A DNA stretch of 64,000 nucleotides from Litoribrevibacter euphylliae (GCF_042646085.1 NZ_JBHRSZ010000007.1:806001-870000), one strand, 5' to 3'; shown: positions 8,153-17,641, counted from the stretch's first letter. Notes: generated by a model from the sequence alone, not told the origin. Numbers and translations are program-made.

Positions 8153-9478
8153 GTGATACTTTTAGATAGAGCAGAAAAAATAAAATGTTATGGGCTGAAA
8201 TGTACTTATTTCTTAGGTTTTTTTGCTCTTATGCTAATGAGTTTTTTTAGCATGATCACCGATAAGTTTGGCTCTAGAGCCGGAAAAGTGGTCATGGTGC
8301 TTGGTGTGCTCTTACTTTTAAGGCAGTGGAGGTACTTCCTTAAATCCCCTATTTTCTACTTTATTTTAGCGGTTATTGGTATTCAGCTCCTTTCATGGGG
8401 GCTTAGTCATCTCGATCATCCCCAATGGGCGGAAGACTCGCCAAAAGTAGGAAGAATGCTTGCCTGGTTTATGTTTGTGCCTGTTGCTTTCTTCTTGCAG
8501 GGTGATACGAAAAAAATTCTCTTCATTGGGATATTGGCAATGGCCTCTGTTTTTATTTCTCCATGGGTGACAGGTGACGGCATGCAGGAAATAATGCGTG
8601 GAATAAATGGTCGAAGAGTGGATTTTGGTGTTCATAACGCGCAACACATTGCAATGTTGTTTGGTGTGAGTCTAATTTTAGGTTTCTACTGTTTATTTAT
8701 CGGACACCAAAGAAAAAATCATAAGTTAATATGGTTTGTGCTGGGGACTTTGGTTGTGGTTATAAGTGCGCTTGGCGTTGTGGTGACTCAGACTAGAGCG
8801 GTGTGGTTGGGGCTGGTAGCTGTATTGCTCTCCATTACTTTGGGCTATCTTATTGTCTCACTGAGGAGTCGAAAGCTTAATCGTGCTGGGTTGGTCGGGT
8901 TGTTGGCAATTTTTACTATTTTGATTGGATTATTCAGTTCAAACTTTGGTGATACCCTATCAAATCGTGTTAAATCAGAATTCTCTAATGTTAAAACCGT
9001 GCTCTCAGGTTCTTCAGATTATAAGGCCAATTCGAGTACCGGAATTCGATTGACCACCTGGACAGAGTCTCTTGAGTGGATAGCAGAAAGGCCATTTGCA
9101 GGCTGGGGGGGCAATGGCAGAGAGCTGGTTGTAAAGCACAGTGATCGATTGACTGAAAGAAATAAAGAAAGATTCCGACATCTCCATAACTCATATTTAG
9201 ATACCTTAGTGAACTATGGCGTACTTGGTTTGATGTGTTTGTTTGGGCTGTTTGTTTATTGGGGGTATTTAGTAAAACGTACATACACCCGTCAGGCGCT
9301 ATCAGCGCCGACATTAGTGATGTTGTCTATGTTGTTAATATTCTGGCTGGTGATTAATTGCTTTGAATCTTATATGTATTACTCAAGCGGCAGCTATATT
9401 CTCGCTCTTATTGGCGGAACAATCTTATCCGTTTACTGGAAGACTACAGGGTTCTTTGAGGAAACGGATAGAGTTTGA
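8153..9478 (+). CDS. O-antigen ligase (WaaL/RfaL-type)
   Basis: 441 residues with about ten to twelve hydrophobic segments, matching the O-antigen ligase / Wzy_C family that joins polymerised O-antigen to lipid A-core on the periplasmic face of the inner membrane. Family marks are TQTRAVWLGLVAVLL in the middle, GWGGNGRELV, and the large periplasmic loop ending in RHLHNSYLDTLVNYGVLGL with the conserved histidine. The start is a GTG at 8153; no earlier or stronger start is evident. It is divergent from the pyruvyl-transferase-like gene, so it has its own promoter in the short gap. Confidence 0.85.
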   Translation: MILLDRAEKIKCYGLKCTYFLGFFALMLMSFFSMITDKFGSRAGKVVMVLGVLLLLRQWRYFLKSPIFYFILAVIGIQLLSWGLSHLDHPQWAEDSPKVGRMLAWFMFVPVAFFLQGDTKKILFIGILAMASVFISPWVTGDGMQEIMRGINGRRVDFGVHNAQHIAMLFGVSLILGFYCLFIGHQRKNHKLIWFVLGTLVVVISALGVVVTQTRAVWLGLVAVLLSITLGYLIVSLRSRKLNRAGLVGLLAIFTILIGLFSSNFGDTLSNRVKSEFSNVKTVLSGSSDYKANSSTGIRLTTWTESLEWIAERPFAGWGGNGRELVVKHSDRLTERNKERFRHLHNSYLDTLVNYGVLGLMCLFGLFVYWGYLVKRTYTRQALSAPTLVMLSMLLIFWLVINCFESYMYYSSGSYILALIGGTILSVYWKTTGFFEETDRV

Positions 9479-9498
9479 TATCAGTATCAGTGGTTATG

Positions 9499-9520
9499 AA
9501 AAGGGCTGATTAGTCAGCCC
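9499..9520 (-). terminator. ugd terminator overlapping its stop codon
   Basis: On the minus strand, gggctga-ctaa-tcagccc is followed by TTTTC. The 7-bp stem (9503-9509 with 9514-9520) includes the end of the ugd coding region and its stop codon, giving a compact intrinsic terminator. Confidence 0.7.
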
Positions 9521-10676
9521 CAAACAGATCTCTGGTGTAGACTTTACTCTCTACATCGCTGAGTTCATCCGCCATGCGGTTGGTGATGATCACATCAGAA
9601 ATGGATTTAAATTCTTCAATGTCTTTGATCACTCGAGAGTGGAAAAATTCATCTTCTTCAAGGACTGGCTCATAGACTACAACTTCAATGCCTTTGCCTT
9701 TAATTCGTTTCATCACACCTTGCATTGCGGATGCTCGAAAGTTGTCTGAACCGGATTTCATAATAAGGCGATAGATACCGACAACACTTGGATTTCGTTT
9801 GATAATTGAATCGGCAATGAAATCTTTACGAGTACGATTAGCTTCTACAATCGCACCAATGATTTCATTTGGCACATCTTCGTAGTTGGCTCTTAGCTGC
9901 TTCGTATCTTTTGGTAGGCAGTAACCGCCATAGCCAAATGATGGGTTGTTGTAATGGTTGCCAATACGCGGATCCAACCCAACCCCTTCAATGATTTGTT
10001 TGGTGTTTAGGCCATGTGTTTCTGCATAAGTGTCCAGTTCATTAAAGTAGGCGACACGAAGCGCTAGGTAGGTATTTGAAAAGAGCTTAACAGCTTCTGC
10101 CTCTGTGCTGTCAGTGAACAGTACAGGAATATCTTTTTTAATGGCGCCTTGCTGAAGTAGGCTTGCAAATGCTCTTGCCCGCTCACTTTGCTCGCCGACA
10201 ATAATTCGGGATGGATAAAGGTTATCGTAAAGCGCCTTCCCTTCTCGTAAAAATTCAGGAGAGAAAATTAGGTTGTCTAGATTCAAACGGTCTTTTAGGG
10301 ACTGTGTATAACCCACCGGAATAGTGGATTTAATGATCATTACTGCGTCTGGGTTGATGTCTGTAATATCGTTAATGACGGCTTCAACGGACTTGGTATT
10401 GAAGTAATTAGTGTCTGGATCATAGTCAGTAGGCGTGGCAATAATTACGAAGTCGGCATTGCTGTAGGCGGTTTGCTTATCTGTGGTTGCAGTGAGATCA
10501 AGTGTCTTATTGGTTAGATAATCAGAAATCTCAGCATCTACAATCGGGGATATTTTGCGATTAAGTTGATCTACTTTCTCTGGCACCAGATCTAATGCAA
10601 CGACTTCGTTGTGTTGAGCTAATAACACCGCGTTGGATAGACCTACATAACCAATTCCGGCAACGGCAATTTTCAT
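9510..10676 (-). CDS. ugd: UDP-glucose 6-dehydrogenase
   Basis: 388 residues. Oxidises UDP-glucose twice with NAD to UDP-glucuronate, a precursor for surface polysaccharide. The N-terminal dinucleotide-binding loop is IAVAGIGYVGLSNAVLLA. FVIIATPTDYD and MIIKSTIPVGYTQ are family segments, and FGYGGYCLPKDTKQL carries the catalytic cysteine. The length is that of the short Ugd form found in enteric and O-antigen loci. It is transcribed away from the O-antigen ligase's end and lies 56 bases downstream of galU, which makes its substrate; together they form a UDP-glucuronate module. Confidence 0.96.
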   Translation of the reverse strand: MKIAVAGIGYVGLSNAVLLAQHNEVVALDLVPEKVDQLNRKISPIVDAEISDYLTNKTLDLTATTDKQTAYSNADFVIIATPTDYDPDTNYFNTKSVEAVINDITDINPDAVMIIKSTIPVGYTQSLKDRLNLDNLIFSPEFLREGKALYDNLYPSRIIVGEQSERARAFASLLQQGAIKKDIPVLFTDSTEAEAVKLFSNTYLALRVAYFNELDTYAETHGLNTKQIIEGVGLDPRIGNHYNNPSFGYGGYCLPKDTKQLRANYEDVPNEIIGAIVEANRTRKDFIADSIIKRNPSVVGIYRLIMKSGSDNFRASAMQGVMKRIKGKGIEVVVYEPVLEEDEFFHSRVIKDIEEFKSISDVIITNRMADELSDVESKVYTRDLFGAD

Positions 10677-10732
10677 GTGTTTGATACTCTAAAGGTGTGT
10701 GAGGGTAGTATAGGTAAATTCAGAAAGAGCCG

Positions 10733-11608
10733 TTACAGGCTCTTCAAATAATCCGCGAATTCGCCATTCAGTTCCGGGTGACGTAATGCATACTCTACAT
10801 TGGCTTTCATGTAACCCAGTTTACTACCACAGTCGTGACTCTTGCCTAAAATACGGTAGGCTTCAACCGTTTCAATGTCCATTAGCATAGCAATGGCATC
10901 AGTGAGTTGAATTTCATCCCCTGCACCTAAGGGTGTTTTGCGCAGTAGTGGCCATATGAATTTTGATAACACATAGCGGCCAACTACTGCTTGATTGGAT
11001 GGTGCGTCTTCTTGTTTTGGCTTTTCTACGATGCTGGTCATCGGCTTGCTTTCACCTGGCTGAACAGGCGCGCCTCCGAGATCTACGACTCCGTACTTGT
11101 GAACCAATTCTTCCGGGACTTCTTCCACCATAATTTGACTGGAACGGCTTTCTTTAAAGCGTCGTATCATGGCTGCCAAATTATCTTGTTTAGGATCGGC
11201 TAGAGAGTCATCAATTAACACATCAGGCAGTAGTACCACGACATCATCGTCGCCTACTACAGGTTGAGCGCACATAATGGCGTGACCCAGGCCTTTGGCT
11301 TCGTTCTGTCTTACTGAAATGATAGTGACATGTTCAGGGCAAATAGCTCTAACTTCTTCAAGCAACTGGCGTTTTACGCGACGTTCCAGCTGAGTCTCCA
11401 GTTCGAAACTCGTATCGAAATGGTTTTCGATGGAGTTTTTACTGGAATGGGTGACTAACACAATCTCTGTGATCCCGGCAGCAATGGCTTCATTTACCAC
11501 ATATTGGATCAGAGGTTTATCAACCACGGGAAGCATTTCTTTTGGAATGGCTTTGGTGGCAGGCAACATGCGTGTACCTAAGCCAGCTACAGGAATCACG
11601 GCTTTCAT
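10733..11608 (-). CDS. galU: UTP-glucose-1-phosphate uridylyltransferase
   Basis: 291 residues. Makes UDP-glucose from UTP and glucose-1-phosphate in the cytoplasm. The start MKAVIPVAGLGTRMLPATK contains the nucleotide-binding signature GxGTRxLP, followed by KEMLPVVDKPLIQY; VLLPDVLIDD and IVEKPKQEDAPSN are the usual metal- and sugar-binding segments. The length is normal for bacterial GalU. It is the upstream member of a minus-strand galU-ugd pair and is divergent from waaA, so the 170-base gap should hold promoters for both directions. Confidence 0.96.
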   Translation of the reverse strand: MKAVIPVAGLGTRMLPATKAIPKEMLPVVDKPLIQYVVNEAIAAGITEIVLVTHSSKNSIENHFDTSFELETQLERRVKRQLLEEVRAICPEHVTIISVRQNEAKGLGHAIMCAQPVVGDDDVVVLLPDVLIDDSLADPKQDNLAAMIRRFKESRSSQIMVEEVPEELVHKYGVVDLGGAPVQPGESKPMTSIVEKPKQEDAPSNQAVVGRYVLSKFIWPLLRKTPLGAGDEIQLTDAIAMLMDIETVEAYRILGKSHDCGSKLGYMKANVEYALRHPELNGEFADYLKSL

Positions 11609-11730
11609 TATCTACTCATCTTTAAACTTCAAAATTGCTCAGAATGCTACCAAATTCACGGCTAGGCGGCCAGTGAAAAGCTATGAAATAAAATGAGTGA
11701 AATTCACAAACCTGGAATCACATATTCTTG

Positions 11731-11736
11731 TATAAT
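11731..11736 (+). promoter_or_regulatory. Candidate -10 box for waaA
   Basis: A consensus TATAAT lies 43 bases before the chosen waaA start, in the galU-waaA divergent gap. No good -35 is seen at 17 bases, so this is only a candidate. Confidence 0.35.
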
Positions 11737-11778
11737 TGCCTCCTTCAGTTTATTTATTTCAGCGAGTTTGAGGTTAGG

Positions 11779-13065
11779 GTGTCTCTTCAGGCAAAAGTTA
11801 TTTGGTTTATATACAGTGTTTTGTGGTGCTTGCTACTGCCTCTGGTGATGTTGAGGTTGGTCTATCGAGCATGGAAGGCACCAGAGTACGCAAAACGGGT
11901 TTGTGAACGTTTTGGGATATTTGACTACTCATCGCCCAAGGAGTCGATTTGGGTGCATGCAGTATCTGTAGGCGAGACGTTAGCGGCGGCACCTATAATT
12001 AAAGCATTAGTGAAGAAATACCCTGATTGCGAAGTGGTGGTAACTACTATGACTCCAACAGGCTCTGAACGAGTTCGAGCCTTGTTTGGTGATACTGTTT
12101 TTCATGTCTATGCGCCTTATGATTTTCCTTTAGCCGTAAAGCGCTTTTTAACTAAGGTTCGTCCTAAAGCTGCCATCATTATGGAAACAGAGTTGTGGCC
12201 TAACACCTTGAAGATACTTCGAGATCAGGATGTTCCGATTGTGTTAGCAAATGCGCGCTTGTCAGAACGCTCGGCCAATGGTTATCGTAAAGTGGGCTTT
12301 ATCTCAGAAGAAATGATGAAGTGTTTAACCATAGTTGCGGCTCAGAATCAGCTTGATGCGGATCGCTTTAAATCTCTGGGGGTTGGTGAACAACAAATTT
12401 ATGTGACGGGCAGCATTAAATTTGATGTTCAGCTTCCCGATGATTTATCCGAGCACGCGTTTCAATTACGTAAACAGTTGGGAAATGACAGAGATGTTTT
12501 AATCGCGGCAAGTACCCATGAAGGCGAAGAGAGTCAGCTGTTGGATCTGTATCAGCAGCTTAAGCGTCGTTTGCCTGAATTGTTGTTGGTGATAGTGCCG
12601 CGCCATCCTGAACGCTTCCGTACTGTAGAACAGCTTGTGGTGCGTCGAGGTATGACGCTAGCCCGGCGCAGTAAAGGTGAATCTTGTTCTGAGCAAACGG
12701 ATGTCTATTTGGGCGATACCATGGGGGAGATGATGCTGATGTACCAAGCGTCAGATCTGGTGTTTATGGGCGGAAGTTTAGTTGAGCATGGTGGTCATAA
12801 TCCGATGGAGCCAGCTGCTCTTGGCAAGCCGGTTTTAACGGGAGTTCATACCTTTAATTTTGAAGAAATTATGAACAAGATGATTGATGCGCAATCGGTG
12901 AAACGGATTCAGAACAGTATTGAATTAATGGGGGCTGTAGAGCAGCTTTTTACCGATGGAGATTTATATCAACGGATGTCCAAAGCGAGTATTGACGTTG
13001 TGAAGAAGAACCAAGGGGCGCTTAACTATTTGCTTGAACTGATTGATAACGAGTTAAAGAATTAG
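11779..13065 (+). CDS. waaA: 3-deoxy-D-manno-octulosonic acid transferase (Kdo transferase)
   Basis: About 428 residues. Adds Kdo from CMP-Kdo to lipid IVA, the first step of LPS core assembly, at the cytoplasmic face of the inner membrane. An N-terminal membrane anchor (VIWFIYSVLWCLLLPLVMLRL) is followed by SIWVHAVSVGETLAAAPI with the catalytic glutamate, TTMTPTGSERV, IIMETELWPN, and the C-terminal MGGSLVEHGGHNPMEPAALG signature. The GTG at 11779 is chosen because GAGG lies 6-9 bases upstream; an open extension to 11728 would put 17 unusual residues before the anchor. It is followed by a strong terminator. Confidence 0.95.
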   Translation: MSLQAKVIWFIYSVLWCLLLPLVMLRLVYRAWKAPEYAKRVCERFGIFDYSSPKESIWVHAVSVGETLAAAPIIKALVKKYPDCEVVVTTMTPTGSERVRALFGDTVFHVYAPYDFPLAVKRFLTKVRPKAAIIMETELWPNTLKILRDQDVPIVLANARLSERSANGYRKVGFISEEMMKCLTIVAAQNQLDADRFKSLGVGEQQIYVTGSIKFDVQLPDDLSEHAFQLRKQLGNDRDVLIAASTHEGEESQLLDLYQQLKRRLPELLLVIVPRHPERFRTVEQLVVRRGMTLARRSKGESCSEQTDVYLGDTMGEMMLMYQASDLVFMGGSLVEHGGHNPMEPAALGKPVLTGVHTFNFEEIMNKMIDAQSVKRIQNSIELMGAVEQLFTDGDLYQRMSKASIDVVKKNQGALNYLLELIDNELKN

Positions 13066-13107
13066 TTATTGATAGTTTGATTCTTGTATCTTAAAAATGT
13101 ATATACA

Positions 13108-13139
13108 AAAAGGGGCGCTTCTCGAAGCGCCCTTTTTTG
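13108..13139. terminator. Bidirectional terminator between waaA and tolC
   Basis: Perfect 8-bp GC-rich stem (gggcgctt at 13113-13120 and aagcgccc at 13125-13132) with a CTCG loop, A-run on the left and T-run on the right. It can end both waaA and the convergent tolC transcript. Confidence 0.9.
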
Positions 13140-13159
13140 TTGGAATTGACTGCTTGGGG

Positions 13160-14509
13160 TTATAGATTTTTGGTAACTTCCACCGTTGTTACCTTGCCAC
13201 CAGTTAGCCAATTGTTGAGCTCTTCAATATCGACCTGAGCTAATTCACCAGAGACTTGCTTCAACTGGAAGTAGGCGACGATGTAGTCGTAGCGAGCGTC
13301 CGCAAGATTTCGTTGTGCTTCGTACAGATTTCGCTGAGCGATCAGCACATCAACAATGTTACGCGTTCCCACTTCGTAGCCTAGTTCTGTTGCTTCTAGT
13401 GCACTCTGGCTGGAAACAACTGACTGTTTACGCGCATCGATTCTTAACACACTGGAAGTAACTTGCGAATACAAGGTACGGGTTTGTTGTGTGATGTTTC
13501 GGTTTGCGAAGGTTAGGTTATGACGAGCTTCTTCAAGGTCTGAAGTGGCTTTTCTCACAGAAGAGCTGACACCACCGCCCGCATAAAGCGGAAGGTTAAA
13601 GTTCAATGCAACGACGGTATTTTCTGGATCTGAATCAGCAAGTTGATTGTCGCCGTCGATGGTCTGTTGACCATAGCTGGCAGTTACATCAATGGTTGGG
13701 TAGTGACCAGCTTGAGACGCATCAACATTTTCTTGTGCTGCCGTTACAGCATATTGAGCTGCCGCCAATGATGGGTTCTTTTCGAGAGCCTTGGTTACCC
13801 AGTCTTGTGCTGCCGCAGGAACGGGGTTGGCAATAGGGTATTCCTGAGATAATGCATCTAGGTCGGGATACATTTCACCGGTTAACTTAGTCAGATCTTC
13901 AAATGCGATATTGAGATCGTTTTGAGCAACAATACGATTAACCCGAGCACCGTCGAATGATGCTTGTGCTTCATGCACATCCGTAATCGGAATCAAGCCC
14001 ACTTCAAAATGCTGTTTGGTTTGCTCTAATTGACGGCCTACCGCTTTTTCTTCCGCAATGCGAAGGGTTAAGTTCTCGTGCGCTCTCAGTACACCAATAT
14101 AAGCAACGGCAGTACGAAGAGTCAGACTTTGTTGATCTGCTAGATAGGTATATTGTGCGGCTTGAGTCGAATTCTGAGCAGCTTTCCACGTGTTCCATAC
14201 TGAACCATCGAACAATACCTGACGACCCTGGATATTCCACTCTGTGGTTTCACTGTCTGAATCATTAAACGGCGACGAATTTTTGGTGTCTGTATTGGAA
14301 TAGCTTGCACCGAGACCGACTTGTGGGAGTAAGCTTGAAAATGCCTGTTCTTCCACTTCTTTGTTGCTGTCGAAACGTGCTTTCGAGGCAGCGATTTCTG
14401 CATCCTTAACAATAGCGTCTTGATAGATATCCACTAAGTTTGCAGACCAGGCAGGTGCGATGCCCAAAGAAAGCAATAAAGCAGAATATTTTAAATGTCC
14501 TTTCAACAT
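13160..14509 (-). CDS. tolC: TolC-family outer membrane efflux protein
   Basis: 449 residues with a signal peptide (LLLSLGIAPAWSA) and two outer-membrane-efflux repeats. The trimer forms the outer-membrane and periplasmic channel for type I secretion and multidrug efflux. Visible are DIYQDAIVKDAEIAASKARFD in the first coiled hairpin, LDFNLP-like strand ALNFNLPLYAGGGVSS at the start of the second repeat, and a closing ARYDYIVAYFQLKQVSGEL. The position beside waaA and thiC and upstream of the nudF group is the conserved place for tolC in gammaproteobacteria, which supports the symbol. Its partner pumps are not in the window. Confidence 0.92.
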   Translation of the reverse strand: MLKGHLKYSALLLSLGIAPAWSANLVDIYQDAIVKDAEIAASKARFDSNKEVEEQAFSSLLPQVGLGASYSNTDTKNSSPFNDSDSETTEWNIQGRQVLFDGSVWNTWKAAQNSTQAAQYTYLADQQSLTLRTAVAYIGVLRAHENLTLRIAEEKAVGRQLEQTKQHFEVGLIPITDVHEAQASFDGARVNRIVAQNDLNIAFEDLTKLTGEMYPDLDALSQEYPIANPVPAAAQDWVTKALEKNPSLAAAQYAVTAAQENVDASQAGHYPTIDVTASYGQQTIDGDNQLADSDPENTVVALNFNLPLYAGGGVSSSVRKATSDLEEARHNLTFANRNITQQTRTLYSQVTSSVLRIDARKQSVVSSQSALEATELGYEVGTRNIVDVLIAQRNLYEAQRNLADARYDYIVAYFQLKQVSGELAQVDIEELNNWLTGGKVTTVEVTKNL

Positions 14510-14700
14510 GTGATAGCGACCTTCGTTTTATGTTTGAAGTCTTGGTTAAAAATCGATCCCCGGCACAGTATATACGACTAATTGGAGTAGGCGCACTATT
14601 AACACTAAACAAATTCAAGGCATTGAATAAACAGAGGGACGACAGGGTATGGATGTTTTAGAGTCATCAAGTGAAGATGAGTTCATTTGACGGCGAAAAA

Positions 14701-14766
14701 TTTTGTTACAGATTTTGTGGTTGTTTGCATCGCCCAGCTGTAACAAAATAGCGCCTTTATTGGCGC
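14701..14766. repeat. Inverted repeats in the tolC-thiC divergent gap
   Basis: The 406-base gap between tolC and thiC holds an 11-bp perfect inverted repeat (ttttgttacag at 14701-14711, ctgtaacaaaa at 14738-14748, 26-base spacer) and, directly after it, gcgcc-tttatt-ggcgc at 14751-14766. These could be operator half-sites or leader hairpins. No convincing thiamine-pyrophosphate riboswitch is visible before thiC: the CTGAGA box is missing, and only a loose ggggctaatgccg stretch near 14825 recalls the second conserved block. Confidence 0.5.
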
Positions 14767-14915
14767 AAAATTATTAGTACAAAGAAAAGAGCACAAAAAA
14801 CTCTGTATAGACTACATTGGCTAAGGGGCTAATGCCGTTCATGTTTGTTTAAATAGATTTTGTTTTTGATGAGATATTTGTTTAGCGTTATCGCGATAGT
14901 TAGGAGAAGGACAGT

Positions 14916-16799
14916 ATGAGTGCAATTCCAGAAGAGTTTCTTAGTAAGACCGCCAAGGTAGACGAGGCGTCTATCCAGCCTTTTCCTAATTCTCGGAAGA
15001 TTTATGTCGAAGGTTCACGTGCAGATATTCAGGTGCCAATGCGCGAAATTTCTTTGGCTGATACACCAACCGATTTCGGTGGTGAGAAAAATGATCCTGT
15101 TGTTGTTTACGATACATCTGGTCCTTACACCGATCCGAAAGTAACGATTGATGTTCAGAAAGGATTGCCTGAAGTTCGTACCGCATGGGTTGAAGAGCGT
15201 AACGATACTGAGCTTCTAGAAAACTTTAGCTCAGAATATTGTCGAGAACGCATGTCAGATGAGTCTTTGGATTCATTACGTTTCGACCTAAAGCGTCAGC
15301 CACGTAAAGCAAGACCAGGCAAGAACGTGACGCAATTGCACTATGCCCGTCAAGGGATTGTAACCCCTGAAATGGAATACATTGCGATTCGCGAGAACAG
15401 TAAACTGCAAGCATTAAAAGCGTCTGATTTACTTAAACAGCAGCATCCAGGCCAATCGTTTGGAGCGAATATCCCCGAAGAAATTACTCCTGAGTTTGTG
15501 CGTGATGAAGTGGCACGCGGTCGTGCCATTATTCCTGCAAACATTAACCACCCTGAAGTTGAACCTATGATTATCGGTCGTAACTTCTTGGTGAAGATCA
15601 ATGGCAACATTGGTAACTCGGCACTGGGTTCTTCGATTGATGAAGAAGTAGAAAAGCTAACCTGGGGTACTCGCTGGGGTGCCGACACGGTAATGGACTT
15701 ATCCACAGGTAAGAACATTCATGAAACGCGTGAGTGGATTATCCGTAATTCACATGTGCCAATTGGTACCGTACCGATTTATCAAGCGTTGGAAAAAGTA
15801 AATGGGGTTGCCGAAGACCTGACTTGGGAAGTATTCCGAGATACTCTGATTGAGCAGGCAGAACAAGGTGTTGATTACTTCACTATTCACGCTGGTGTAT
15901 TGCTGCGTTATGTACCTATGACGGCGAAGCGCGTTACCGGTATCGTATCCCGTGGTGGTTCGATCATGGCGAAATGGTGCTTGGCGCATCACAAAGAAAA
16001 CTTCCTTTATACTCACTTCGAAGAAATCTGCGAGATCTGTAAAGCGTACGATGTTTCATTCTCACTGGGTGACGGTTTGCGTCCGGGTTCTGTTGCCGAT
16101 GCAAACGACGAAGCGCAATTTGGTGAGTTAGAAACGTTGGGTGAATTAACCAAGATTGCTTGGAAACACGATGTTCAGGTGATGATCGAAGGCCCTGGTC
16201 ACGTGCCTATGCACCTAATCAAAGAGAACATGGATAAGCAACTTCGCGAGTGTGACGAAGCGCCGTTCTATACCTTAGGGCCTTTGACTACCGATATTGC
16301 CCCTGGTTATGACCACATTACCTCTGGTATTGGTGCGGCCATGATCGGTTGGTATGGCTGTGCCATGTTGTGCTACGTCACGCCGAAAGAACATTTGGGT
16401 CTTCCAGATAAAGACGATGTGAAGACTGGGATTATTACCTACAAGCTTGCTGCACATGCGGCTGACTTGGCTAAGGGGCATCCTGGCGCTCAGATTCGTG
16501 ATAATGCTCTGTCCAAGGCTCGTTTCGAATTCCGTTGGGAAGATCAGTTCAACCTAGCGTTGGACCCGGATACAGCACGCTCTTACCACGATGAAACGCT
16601 TCCTAAAGAGTCGGCCAAAGTTGCGCACTTCTGTTCAATGTGCGGACCTAAGTTCTGTTCGATGAAGATTTCCCAGGAAGTTCGTGATTACGCAGCAGAA
16701 AACCGCATTGATACCGTCGATGTTGCTTTGGAACAAGGCATGGAAGAAAAAGCCAGTGAGTTTAAGGAACAGGGCAGCCAGCTTTACCATAAGGTATAA
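14916..16799 (+). CDS. thiC: Phosphomethylpyrimidine synthase
   Basis: 627 residues, the usual length for proteobacterial ThiC. A radical-SAM-type enzyme that rearranges aminoimidazole ribotide into hydroxymethylpyrimidine phosphate for thiamine synthesis. The N-terminal domain is followed by the barrel with NFLVKINGNIGNSALG, RWGADTVMDLSTG, and EGPGHVPMHLIKENM. The C-terminal CSMCGPKFC (Cys 573, 576, 581) is the CX2CX4C site for the 4Fe-4S cluster. A strong AGGAG Shine-Dalgarno precedes the ATG. It sits alone between tolC and nudF and ends at a hairpin terminator, so it is probably monocistronic. Confidence 0.97.
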   Translation: MSAIPEEFLSKTAKVDEASIQPFPNSRKIYVEGSRADIQVPMREISLADTPTDFGGEKNDPVVVYDTSGPYTDPKVTIDVQKGLPEVRTAWVEERNDTELLENFSSEYCRERMSDESLDSLRFDLKRQPRKARPGKNVTQLHYARQGIVTPEMEYIAIRENSKLQALKASDLLKQQHPGQSFGANIPEEITPEFVRDEVARGRAIIPANINHPEVEPMIIGRNFLVKINGNIGNSALGSSIDEEVEKLTWGTRWGADTVMDLSTGKNIHETREWIIRNSHVPIGTVPIYQALEKVNGVAEDLTWEVFRDTLIEQAEQGVDYFTIHAGVLLRYVPMTAKRVTGIVSRGGSIMAKWCLAHHKENFLYTHFEEICEICKAYDVSFSLGDGLRPGSVADANDEAQFGELETLGELTKIAWKHDVQVMIEGPGHVPMHLIKENMDKQLRECDEAPFYTLGPLTTDIAPGYDHITSGIGAAMIGWYGCAMLCYVTPKEHLGLPDKDDVKTGIITYKLAAHAADLAKGHPGAQIRDNALSKARFEFRWEDQFNLALDPDTARSYHDETLPKESAKVAHFCSMCGPKFCSMKISQEVRDYAAENRIDTVDVALEQGMEEKASEFKEQGSQLYHKV

Positions 16800-16823
16800 T
16801 TAGAGCTAGATGCGTAAAGGTAG

Positions 16824-16850
16824 GGCCAGCGAATGCTGGCCTTATTTGTT
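16824..16850 (+). terminator. thiC terminator
   Basis: Perfect 7-bp stem ggccagc-gaat-gctggcc (16824-16841) followed by TTATTTGTTT, just after the thiC stop. Confidence 0.85.
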
Positions 16851-16918
16851 TATCAAGTATTTATATTTTGCAGATCGCTATTGTGATAATGAACGGTGTG
16901 CACAGGAGAACAAAGGAA

Positions 16919-17527
16919 ATGTCTCAATTTTCAACCATGACCAGCGATGATGTGGAAATTCTGGAGAAAACACCAGGGTATCAGGGCTTTTTCAATTTAA
17001 ACGTCTATCGTTTACGCCATAGGTTGTTTGAAGGTGGATGGAGTGAGGTCATCACCAGAGAGCTGTTCGAACGCGGTCATGCAGTGGGCGTGTTATTACA
17101 TGATCCGAAACAAGATTGTATTTTGATGGTTGAACAGTTCCGCCTCGGCGTTGCGGTTGCGGACAAGGGCGATACTCCTTGGGCTTTGGAAATTGTTGCA
17201 GGCATGTTAGATAAGAACAAACCTGCGGAAGAGGTCGCACGAATAGAAGCCATGGAAGAGGCGCATTGTGAGGTAGATGAGTTAGAGCATATCCACGATT
17301 ATTACTCTTCTACTGGTGGTACCTCTGAACATATCCAGATTTTCTATGGCACCATTGATTCCTCTGGTTTGCATGGCCGAATTGCTGGTCTCGATGAAGA
17401 ATCGGAAGACATTAAAGTCCACCTGATTCCAACGAGTGAGGTTGCCCCCTTATTGAAGTCAGGACGAGTGAATAACGCCATGGCGTTGATTGCATTGCAG
17501 TGGTTTTTACTGAATAAGTACAATTAA
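16919..17527 (+). CDS. nudF: ADP-ribose pyrophosphatase-type Nudix hydrolase
   Basis: About 202 residues. NudF enzymes hydrolyse ADP-ribose to AMP and ribose-5-phosphate. The fold is recognisable from VYRLRHRLFEGGWSEVITRELFERG, VLLHDP, MVEQFRLGV and the C-terminal SEDIKVHLIPTSEV. The Nudix box runs from GMLDKNKPAEEVAR into IEAMEEAHCEV: compared with GX5EX7REUXEEXGU, the first Glu is Lys, the Arg of RE is Ile and the last Gly is His, while the metal-binding EE is kept. Activity may therefore be altered. The ATG at 16919 fits the AGGAG upstream better than the earlier in-frame start. It heads the nudF-yqiB-cpdA-yqiA group. Confidence 0.87.
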   Translation: MSQFSTMTSDDVEILEKTPGYQGFFNLNVYRLRHRLFEGGWSEVITRELFERGHAVGVLLHDPKQDCILMVEQFRLGVAVADKGDTPWALEIVAGMLDKNKPAEEVARIEAMEEAHCEVDELEHIHDYYSSTGGTSEHIQIFYGTIDSSGLHGRIAGLDEESEDIKVHLIPTSEVAPLLKSGRVNNAMALIALQWFLLNKYN

Positions 17528-17641
17528 CCGTAGAGCTGAGGTTGCATGTTTAATGTGTCTCTGGTTCTGCTGCAATGTTAAATACAGGTTAGACTTAGGG
17601 GAGTGAGGCTGGTTTTAAGGCCTTGTTAAGAAGAGGTGAGA

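Noticed and set aside
14810..14840. Possible TPP riboswitch before thiC (ggggctaatgccg)
   Set aside because: Only the second THI block is loosely matched; the CTGAGA core and paired helices are missing.
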